From NCBI GenBank assembly GCA_027065215.1, contig JAMOOT010000122.1, positions 1-12,104 on the forward strand: DNA of 12,104 bases. The letters are read 5' to 3'. The notes beneath the pieces were generated by a model. That model made no database searches, was not told where the DNA came from, and was given only the letters and a program-made list of their open reading frames with translations. A program made the translations under genes and the position numbers. The DNA is from Candidatus Omnitrophota bacterium (GTDB lineage Bacteria; Omnitrophota; Gorgyraeia; S143-82). Positions 8,194 to 12,104 of the stretch are shown here, in pieces. Positions within the stretch are counted from its first letter, which is position 1; every line of letters begins with the position of its first letter.

Positions 8194-8198
8194 CCACA
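8190..8198 (+). promoter_or_regulatory. DnaA box (TTTTCCACA)
   Basis: This is the same core as the two boxes downstream of dnaA. It lies just downstream of the predicted dnaA transcription start, so bound DnaA could block dnaA transcription. Confidence 0.78.
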
Positions 8199-8212
8199 AA
8201 GTGAACGATGAT

Positions 8213-8243
8213 ATTATAACACAAAAATCACGAGTAGATTCAA
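8213..8243 (-). promoter_or_regulatory. Predicted dnaA promoter (extended -10)
   Basis: On the minus strand TGTTATAAT (8221-8213) is a perfect extended -10. A fair -35, TTGAAT (8243-8238), lies upstream with a long 19-bp spacer. The start would be near 8206, giving a leader of about 70 nt that spans both upstream DnaA boxes. The extended -10 may compensate for the poor spacing. Confidence 0.6.
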
Positions 8244-8331
8244 GAATTAGAAATAATAAATTGTGAGCAAAATCTCTTCGCATCTCTCTTTCTTTTGTTA
8301 AAAAGAACCTTTACTATAAGATAACATCACC

Positions 8332-8341
8332 TGAATAAGTT
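8332..8341 (+). repeat. TGAATAAGTT repeat, copy 3
   Basis: This is the third exact copy, 18 bp upstream of the rpmH -35 element. With copy 2 it shares the 11-mer CTGAATAAGTT. Confidence 0.6.
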
Positions 8342-8358
8342 ATAAGTGAACTTTTGCT

Positions 8359-8387
8359 TTGACCCGTAACCGGAAAAATTATATAAT
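8359..8387 (+). promoter_or_regulatory. Strong sigma70-type promoter of rpmH
   Basis: TTGACC (8359-8364) and TATAAT (8382-8387) are separated by the optimal 17 bp. Transcription would start around 8393-8397, at or within a few bases of the rpmH ATG. A weaker upstream candidate (TTGTTA, 16 bp, TAAGAT near 8316-8343) could give a longer leader. Confidence 0.85.
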
Positions 8388-8396
8388 ACCAGCACT

Positions 8397-8534
8397 ATGA
8401 AGAAGAATCTAAAACCGAAGAGCAATCTAAAGCGAAAACGAACCCATGGTTTCCTTAAGAGGATGTCCACGAGGGCTGGACAGAGTGTCCTCAAGAGGAG
8501 AAGGGCAAAGGGTAGACATCGCCTTACGGTGTAA
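8397..8534 (+). CDS. rpmH: 50S ribosomal protein L34
   Basis: This 45-residue basic protein of the large ribosomal subunit was found by direct translation. MKKNLKPKSNLKRKRTHGF is followed by RAGQSVLKRRRAKGRHRLTV, which matches the L34 pattern (KRKRTHGF, then LxRRRAKGRxRL) and its usual length of 44-46 residues. There is no alternative start codon that preserves the N terminus. No Shine-Dalgarno sequence precedes the ATG, and the perfect -10 box ends only 9 bp upstream, so the main transcript is probably leaderless or nearly so. rnpA begins 2 bp after the stop. This is the classic rpmH-rnpA-yidD-yidC order diverging from dnaA. Confidence 0.97.
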   Translation: MKKNLKPKSNLKRKRTHGFLKRMSTRAGQSVLKRRRAKGRHRLTV

Positions 8535-8536
8535 CC

Positions 8537-8914
8537 TTGACCCGATTGGGTATAATAAAGAAGGATAAAGAGATCGCCAGGTTAAAGTCTTCAGATCTGG
8601 CGAAAAAGGGTGGTTTTTATGTAAATTACGCCTATGATTCTTCTCACCCGGGTCAACTAATGGTGGCTATAAGGATAGGTCGGTGTCATCGCAAAGCAGT
8701 TGAAAGAAATAAATTCAGGCGTTGGATTAAAGAGATCCTGCGTTGGTGGTTAAAAGAAAGTGATTTTAAACATAGAAAGTTTGGTTTGAACCTTTTGGTA
8801 AGTGTGGGAGTTAAGGATAAATCGGTTAGTTTTTCCTATGTAAAGGAAACGCTGACAGAGATTTTGGATGATATAGTGAAGAGGTATGCTGAAGGTAATA
8901 AAACTCTTACTTAA
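8537..8914 (+). CDS. rnpA: Ribonuclease P protein component
   Basis: This is the protein subunit of RNase P, which assists the catalytic RNA in maturing tRNA 5' ends. It has 125 residues and is basic. The family signature is seen as AVERNKFRRWIKEILR (54-69), equivalent to the RNR helix that contacts the RNA. It follows a strand with RIGRCHRKA, in place of the usual R-x-G-hydrophobic-S-K-K. The N-terminal part is divergent. The start is a TTG at 8537 with a weak GGTG upstream; a second TTG at 8546 would remove three residues and cannot be excluded, and no ATG or GTG is available in frame. It lies 2 bp after rpmH and overlaps yidD by 29 bp. The RNase P RNA gene is not in the window. Confidence 0.93.
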   Translation: MTRLGIIKKDKEIARLKSSDLAKKGGFYVNYAYDSSHPGQLMVAIRIGRCHRKAVERNKFRRWIKEILRWWLKESDFKHRKFGLNLLVSVGVKDKSVSFSYVKETLTEILDDIVKRYAEGNKTLT

Positions 8915-9092
8915 ACTATATCAATGGGTTATCTCGCCTTGGTTGGGACAACATTGTCGATATGTCCCTACGTGTTCAGAATATACCCTTCAGGCAATAG
9001 ATATGTATGGGTGGAAAGGATTGTTAATAGGTATAAAGAGGATCTTGCGATGTCACCCTTGGGCAAAGGGTGGTTATGACCCTGTGAGGTAA
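8886..9092 (+). CDS. yidD: Membrane protein insertion efficiency factor YidD
   Basis: This small (68-residue) inner-membrane-associated protein is known to aid YidC/Sec-dependent membrane protein insertion. The amphipathic N terminus (LKVIKLLLKLYQWVISPWLG) leads into the family motif CRYVPTCSEY (24-33) and the C-terminal RCHPWAKGGYDPVR (55-68). Three cysteines (24, 30, 56) are retained. The ATG lies inside rnpA in another frame (29-bp overlap) and is preceded by GAGG, a typical arrangement for this pair. yidC begins 4 bp after the stop and its ribosome binding site lies in the last codons of yidD. Confidence 0.96.
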   Translation: MLKVIKLLLKLYQWVISPWLGQHCRYVPTCSEYTLQAIDMYGWKGLLIGIKRILRCHPWAKGGYDPVR

Positions 9093-9096
9093 TATT

Positions 9097-10515
9097 ATGG
9101 AGAAGCGGATAATAATAGCCTTTGTTCTATCGATGTTATTGGTGTCTATTTATAATGCGTTAGTTTTGGCCCCATTAAAAAAACAAGAATTATCTATCAA
9201 AACAAATCAAGACGATAGATCATCTGCGACGACAAAGAACGAAAATGCGAGAGATATTTTTCAGTTAGAAGATCTTCTCTCCCCAAAGGACATATCTTGG
9301 GATGAAGAGTTACCATTAGTAGATGGTAGTGCTCGTGTTTCAAAGAATGGCTTGTTTGCCGTACGGCAAAAGATCCCCTCAGCGAGTGAGGATGTCTACC
9401 TGACCTTTTCCCTACCATTGGCCTATGCTGCGCCAAATCCTTTGTCCTGGAAATGGCATGTTGACGGGAATGTTCTGAAAGCGGTTGCAAAGGGTGTGGA
9501 TGGCCCAAGATGGGTGGTATGTGGATACCTTACCCATCCAAGGGGCCTTCCCAAACGGTACGCTAAATATTACGAGGGACTGGTGTTAAAAGAGTCTTCA
9601 GGACAGATCAAAAAAATGGCGCTGACAAAGATAAAGGGCAGCATAAAAGGGAAATTTAAGGCAGTAGGACTGTATAGTAAATATTACTTAACCTATCTGT
9701 GGATAGATGATGGACAGTTTGATGAGATCGAGGTGAAAGATGGGCATGAAGGTGCTCTGGTATTAGCAAGGTTGTTGCCTAAGGACGGAAAGGCAATGAT
9801 AGGGATATACGCTGGGTTAGGACGACTGGAATTTATGAAAGGGGTACCAGATGCAGGGCGCGTAGTTAAACGGGGGGTTTTCTCTGGTATAACCCGTGTG
9901 TTGTGGGTAGTCTTAAGGTCTCTTTACCACCTGACCCACAATTGGGGATTATCTATCGTGTTTTTGGCAGTCTTGTTTTCTTTGGCCTTCTTGCCGCTTA
10001 CTATCAAGAGTTACACCGCTATGAAGAAACTCCAGGCGATGCAGCCTGAAATGAAGGCCTTACAGGAAAAATACAAGGACGATCCGCAAAAGTTGAATCA
10101 AGAACTGGTGCTTTTGTATGCCAAGTATGGGGTAAATCCCCTTTCTGGGTGTTTGCCCCTTCTTCTGCAATTGCCTGTATTCTTTGCCCTTTACCCACTA
10201 TTGTTAAATACCTATGAATTTAAAGGGGCATCGTTCCTTTGGATAAAAGACCTTTCTCGGCCGGATGTGGCCTTTTCCGTAGGTGGATTTGACATTCATT
10301 TGCTTCCTCTTATCGTTGTGGCGATTATGACGGTCCAGCAAAGGTTTTCCTCTTCTGGGCAGGCACAGCAAAATCAGGTGTTGATGTTGATCTTTCCTAT
10401 TCTCTTTTTGTTTATTTTCTATAATATGCCCTCTGGTTTAGTCTTATTTTGGTTGGTAATGAGTCTCATAAATATTGCTCAGCAGGTATTTATTATTAAA
10501 AAGATAACGATTTAA
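9097..10515 (+). CDS. yidC: Membrane protein insertase YidC
   Basis: This YidC/Oxa1/Alb3 insertase is an inner membrane protein that inserts and folds membrane proteins alone or with SecYEG. It has 472 residues, shorter than E. coli YidC (548). An N-terminal anchor (about 5-24) is followed by a reduced and divergent exported domain (about 30-265), where GLYSKYYLTYLWI recalls the family's K-Y-F-L strand. The insertase core has membrane segments at about 283-303, 350-375, 400-415 and 428-466, and a cytosolic charged hairpin (QPEMKALQEKYKDDPQKLNQE). Core motifs NPLSGCLPLLLQLPVFFALY and YNMPSGLVLFW are clear. Ser295 sits where the groove arginine (E. coli Arg366) is expected. The start has GAGGT 6 nt upstream. 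parA follows after 51 bp without a visible terminator. Confidence 0.96.
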   Translation: MEKRIIIAFVLSMLLVSIYNALVLAPLKKQELSIKTNQDDRSSATTKNENARDIFQLEDLLSPKDISWDEELPLVDGSARVSKNGLFAVRQKIPSASEDVYLTFSLPLAYAAPNPLSWKWHVDGNVLKAVAKGVDGPRWVVCGYLTHPRGLPKRYAKYYEGLVLKESSGQIKKMALTKIKGSIKGKFKAVGLYSKYYLTYLWIDDGQFDEIEVKDGHEGALVLARLLPKDGKAMIGIYAGLGRLEFMKGVPDAGRVVKRGVFSGITRVLWVVLRSLYHLTHNWGLSIVFLAVLFSLAFLPLTIKSYTAMKKLQAMQPEMKALQEKYKDDPQKLNQELVLLYAKYGVNPLSGCLPLLLQLPVFFALYPLLLNTYEFKGASFLWIKDLSRPDVAFSVGGFDIHLLPLIVVAIMTVQQRFSSSGQAQQNQVLMLIFPILFLFIFYNMPSGLVLFWLVMSLINIAQQVFIIKKITI

Positions 10516-10566
10516 GTGAGGGAGAAAGGTTAATAAAAACAAAACTAATAGAGAGGCACGGAGATA

Positions 10567-11337
10567 ATGCCGATAGTTGCTATCGCCAACCAAAAAGGTG
10601 GTACAGGTAAGACCACCACAGCCGTGAATCTGGCTGCCTATTTGGCAAACTTTGGTAATAAGACTCTGTTGGTGGATGTTGATCCACAAGGAAATGCCAC
10701 CAGCGGATTGGGACAACCAAAGGACCCTCCTACCCTCTATGAGGTTCTTTCTCAGAACTTCCCTCCCCGCTCAGCGCTTCGGAATATAAAAACAATTGAA
10801 AAATTATTTTTAATATCCTCGAATAATAACCTAACTGGTGTTGAGATAGAACTCGTTGGCGTACCCCGACGCGAATATAAGTTGTATGAACGGTTGAAGG
10901 AATTTTCGGGAGAATATGATGCTGTGATATTAGATTGTCCTCCATCGTTGAGTTTGTTGACCGTTATGGCGCTGACCTGTGCAGATAAGGTCTTGATACC
11001 GGTTCAGGCCGAGTTTTATGCCTTGGAAGGGCTGGCACAACTGGTAGAGACTATATCCTTGATTAGAGATCGGTTAAACCCTGCATTAGAGATCTTAGGT
11101 GTCTTGCTTACAATGGTTGATCAGAGGACAAATCTATCTGCATCTGTTGTTGATGAGGTCCGGTCCTATTTCAAGGAGAAGGTCTTCCGTACGGTAATTC
11201 CCCGTAACGTCCGCTTAGGAGAGGCCCCAAGCCACGGTTTGCCCATCTTTCTCTACGACCCGAATTCTTCAGGTGCGAAGGCCTATGGAGAGTTGGCTGT
11301 AGAGGTGGCCAATCGATTAGGCCTACAATTGAATTGA
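10567..11337 (+). CDS. parA: Chromosome partitioning ATPase ParA (Soj)
   Basis: This deviant-Walker ATPase forms ATP-dependent dimers on the nucleoid and moves ParB-parS complexes; homologues also regulate DnaA. It has 256 residues. The Walker A motif is KGGTGKTT (10-17) with signature Lys10 and Lys15, followed by LLVDVDPQGN (34-43) and Walker B AVILDCPPS (119-127). PRNVRLGEAPSHG (212-224) is typical of the Soj group. Only two residues precede the first strand, so there is no N-terminal helix-turn-helix as in plasmid P1-type ParA; this is the chromosomal type. Start: ATG with GGAG 4 nt before it. The 51-bp gap after yidC has no terminator, so transcription may come from upstream. parB follows only after a 617-bp parS-rich spacer. 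Confidence 0.97.
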   Translation: MPIVAIANQKGGTGKTTTAVNLAAYLANFGNKTLLVDVDPQGNATSGLGQPKDPPTLYEVLSQNFPPRSALRNIKTIEKLFLISSNNNLTGVEIELVGVPRREYKLYERLKEFSGEYDAVILDCPPSLSLLTVMALTCADKVLIPVQAEFYALEGLAQLVETISLIRDRLNPALEILGVLLTMVDQRTNLSASVVDEVRSYFKEKVFRTVIPRNVRLGEAPSHGLPIFLYDPNSSGAKAYGELAVEVANRLGLQLN

Positions 11338-11345
11338 TGTAACAA

Positions 11346-11361
11346 TGTTCCACGTGGAACA
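11346..11361. other. parS: parS site 1 (perfect palindrome)
   Basis: TGTTCCACGTGGAACA, a complete 16-bp palindrome extended to 20 bp by flanking AA/TT. It begins 8 bp after the parA stop codon. The form agrees with known chromosomal parS (TGTTNCACGTGNAACA). Confidence 0.95.
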
Positions 11362-11375
11362 TTTCCAACGGGAAA
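11362..11375. other. Degenerate parS-like inverted repeat
   Basis: TTTCC-AACG-GGAAA directly abuts site 1. It retains palindromic arms but lacks the CACGTG core, so it is probably a decayed site or chance. Confidence 0.3.
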
Positions 11376-11393
11376 CATAGGTATCGGATATAT

Positions 11394-11409
11394 TGTTCCA
11401 CGTGGAACA
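11394..11409. other. parS: parS site 2 (perfect palindrome)
   Basis: TGTTCCACGTGGAACA, extended by AT/AT flanks to a 20-bp palindrome; centre 48 bp from site 1. Confidence 0.95.
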
Positions 11410-11443
11410 ATCCTCAAGAGAAGATGGAATCTCCAGTGAAAAA

Positions 11444-11459
11444 TGTTCCACATGGAACA
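11444..11459. other. parS: parS site 3 (one-base variant)
   Basis: TGTTCCACATGGAACA. The central CpG of the core is CA, so CACGTG becomes CACATG; this single change breaks the symmetry at the position most conserved in parS and may weaken binding. Confidence 0.85.
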
Positions 11460-11489
11460 TATAATTGGGCAAGGCACATGCGAAAGAAA

Positions 11490-11505
11490 TGTTCCACGTG
11501 GAACA
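11490..11505. other. parS: parS site 4 (perfect palindrome)
   Basis: TGTTCCACGTGGAACA with AA/TT flanks giving a 20-bp palindrome. It ends the first closely spaced group of four. Confidence 0.95.
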
Positions 11506-11595
11506 TTGTAATTAAAGTCGCTTAATGTAGTTGTTGTTGGTAATAATTGCCGATAGTTTTCTCTGCTGCTCCTCCTTGAATTTCAAACATAATTA

Positions 11596-11612
11596 CCAAT
11601 TATTCTAATTGG
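11596..11612. repeat. Operator-like palindrome CCAATTA-TTC-TAATTGG
   Basis: Perfect 7-bp arms flank a 3-bp centre in the first parS-free stretch, near a position where the 50-bp ladder would predict a site. Function unknown; a regulator operator is one possibility. The hairpin is AT-rich with no T-run, so it is not a terminator. Confidence 0.5.
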
Positions 11613-11645
11613 ATATATCAAGTTTATTGGTGTTGTTGCGAAAAA

Positions 11646-11661
11646 TGTTCCACGTGGAACA
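11646..11661. other. parS: parS site 5 (perfect palindrome)
   Basis: TGTTCCACGTGGAACA, isolated: 156 bp from site 4 and 157 bp from site 6, almost exactly midway. Confidence 0.95.
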
Positions 11662-11668
11662 ATAATTA

Positions 11669-11681
11669 TACCAATATGGTA
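11669..11681. repeat. Small palindrome TACCA-ATA-TGGTA
   Basis: Perfect 5-bp arms with a 3-bp centre, just after parS site 5. It has the same arm-spacing style as the 11596 palindrome and shares its CCAAT element. Function unknown. Confidence 0.4.
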
Positions 11682-11802
11682 GGGGCATCATTGTTTTTTT
11701 AGAAGGAATTGGTGTTCAAGAATAGTTTGTGGTAAAATAACAAAATGATAGGGATTTCAACAGTTCTAAGTACGTATAATTAGGAAAGGGATATGTCTTG
11801 TA

Positions 11803-11818
11803 TGTTCCACGTGGAACA
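11803..11818. other. parS: parS site 6 (perfect palindrome)
   Basis: TGTTCCACGTGGAACA; first of the three sites nearest parB. Confidence 0.95.
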
Positions 11819-11844
11819 ATGTGAATTTATCAGGAACATTATAA

Positions 11845-11860
11845 TGTTCCACGTGAAACA
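11845..11860. other. parS: parS site 7 (asymmetric variant)
   Basis: TGTTCCACGTGAAACA: one arm is GAAACA instead of GGAACA. This is exactly the form known from Bacillus subtilis, so it should bind ParB. Confidence 0.92.
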
Positions 11861-11898
11861 TTTTGTATTGTTGGGTTAAGTGGATACGTAGGGGAAAT

Positions 11899-11914
11899 TG
11901 TTCCACGTGGAACA
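11899..11914. other. parS: parS site 8 (perfect palindrome)
   Basis: TGTTCCACGTGGAACA, 40 bp before the parB ATG. ParB bound here could cover the parB translation-initiation region or a promoter, suggesting autoregulation. Confidence 0.95.
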
Positions 11915-11954
11915 TTCTTGTTTGCATGGGAGGCAAGACACGAAAGGGGGGTAT

Positions 11955-12104
11955 ATGGGCAAAAAGGCATTAGGGAGAGGGTTATCGGATCTATTAGGAG
12001 GGTCTTCTCCAGATGACTTGGTCGGTCATCCTTTGGTTCGAAATGTCCCTATAGATAGGGTTTCTCCTAATCCGTTCCAGCCGCGTACTGATTTTCCCGA
12101 GGAA
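11955..12104 (+). CDS. parB: Chromosome partitioning protein ParB, N-terminal part (3' end beyond window)
   Basis: These are the first 50 codons of ParB, the CTPase clamp that recognises parS and recruits ParA; the gene continues beyond the window. MGKKALGRGLSDLLGG matches the conserved N-terminal peptide (K-x-x-LGRGL-x-x-LL) that in the family stimulates ParA ATPase. After a short linker, VPIDRVSPNPFQPRTDFPEE is the start of the ParB/Srx domain (V-x-I-x-x-I-x-P-N-P-x-Q-P-R). The CTP-binding and helix-turn-helix parts are not visible. Start: ATG with a G-run (AAAGGGGGG) 5 nt upstream as ribosome binding site. It lies 617 bp from parA. Confidence 0.95.
   Translation, partial: MGKKALGRGLSDLLGGSSPDDLVGHPLVRNVPIDRVSPNPFQPRTDFPEE

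Larger units (their letters stand above)
8135..8396. other. dnaA-rpmH divergent intergenic region, probable part of oriC
   Basis: This 262-bp non-coding region is where the transcription direction of all flanking genes diverges. It contains two tandem DnaA boxes 20 bp apart, opposing promoters for dnaA and rpmH, a 13-bp inverted repeat (TTATTC-A-GAATAA, 8147-8159), two copies of TGAATAAGTT and AT-rich DNA at 8211-8265. Together with the dnaA-dnaN spacer it is the likely replication origin. No structural RNA or terminator is visible. Confidence 0.75.
11338..11954. other. parA-parB spacer: centromere with eight parS sites
   Basis: This 617-bp region holds no credible gene. It carries eight 16-bp parS-like sites, listed separately, with centres separated by 48, 50, 46, 156, 157, 42 and 54 bp. 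ParB is known to load on such sites as a CTP-dependent clamp and spread. Two parS-free stretches (11506-11645 and 11662-11802) contain small palindromes and repeated ATTGGT elements. No convincing parB promoter or terminator is visible, so parB may be read through from parA across the sites or from a promoter I cannot recognise. Confidence 0.9.

Noticed and set aside
8537..8556. Promoter-like TTGACC followed by TATAAT at the rnpA start, echoing the rpmH promoter
   Set aside because: The spacer is only 8 bp, far too short for RNA polymerase; no suitable -35 lies 16-18 bp upstream of this TATAAT.
10444..10716. Minus-strand frame of 90 codons across the yidC-parA junction
   Set aside because: Antisense to the yidC end and the parA Walker A region, with no recognisable domain.
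11171..11477. Minus-strand open frames beginning MFHVEQ and MPCPIICSMWN across the end of parA and parS sites 1-3
   Set aside because: They are translations of repeated parS palindromes and the reverse of parA; no family similarity and no ribosome binding site of note.
11596..11612. Palindrome considered as a parA transcription terminator
   Set aside because: The stem is AT-rich and no run of T follows, so it lacks intrinsic terminator features.

Overview
This is the replication-origin neighbourhood of a bacterial chromosome. All genes are transcribed away from one point, the dnaA-rpmH divergence at about 8135-8396. To the left, on the minus strand, lie dnaA, dnaN, a small DUF721/DciA-like gene, gyrB, gyrA and a magnesium transporter (mgtE, cut by the window edge). 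To the right, on the plus strand, lie rpmH, rnpA, yidD, yidC, parA and the first 50 codons of parB. Every gene is therefore co-oriented with a replication fork leaving this origin. Base composition is moderately AT-rich, and the plus strand looks C-rich on the left and G-rich on the right, as expected around an origin.

The organism looks Gram-negative in type. GyrB has the long (804-residue) form with a large insertion in the TOPRIM part. YidC has an N-terminal anchor and an exported domain before the insertase core. I cannot name a phylum. The gene order differs from the common one in two ways: recF is missing between dnaN and gyrB, and jag-mnmE-mnmG-rsmG are missing between yidC and parA.

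The origin appears bipartite. Two DnaA boxes of the form TTTTNCACA lie upstream of dnaA (8170-8198) and two lie between dnaA and dnaN (6739-6813), each side with AT-rich DNA. A 14-mer and a 10-mer recur on both sides of dnaA and are not explained by the boxes. DnaA opens the origin, DnaN is the replicase clamp, the DciA-like protein may help load the helicase, and GyrA/GyrB remove supercoils.

The right arm holds ribosomal protein L34, the RNase P protein, YidD and YidC. It then runs into the chromosome segregation module. parA and parB are separated by 617 bp of non-coding DNA holding eight parS-like sites: six are the perfect palindrome TGTTCCACGTGGAACA and two differ by one base. Their centres fall close to a 50-bp ladder with four empty rungs. 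This dense centromere inside the par locus is the most striking feature. I see no clearly new biological system, no CRISPR array, no mobile element and no structural RNA. The unusual points are the parS array, the unexplained repeats around oriC, a YidC that lacks the conserved groove arginine, an apparently leaderless rpmH, and a very small DUF721 protein.
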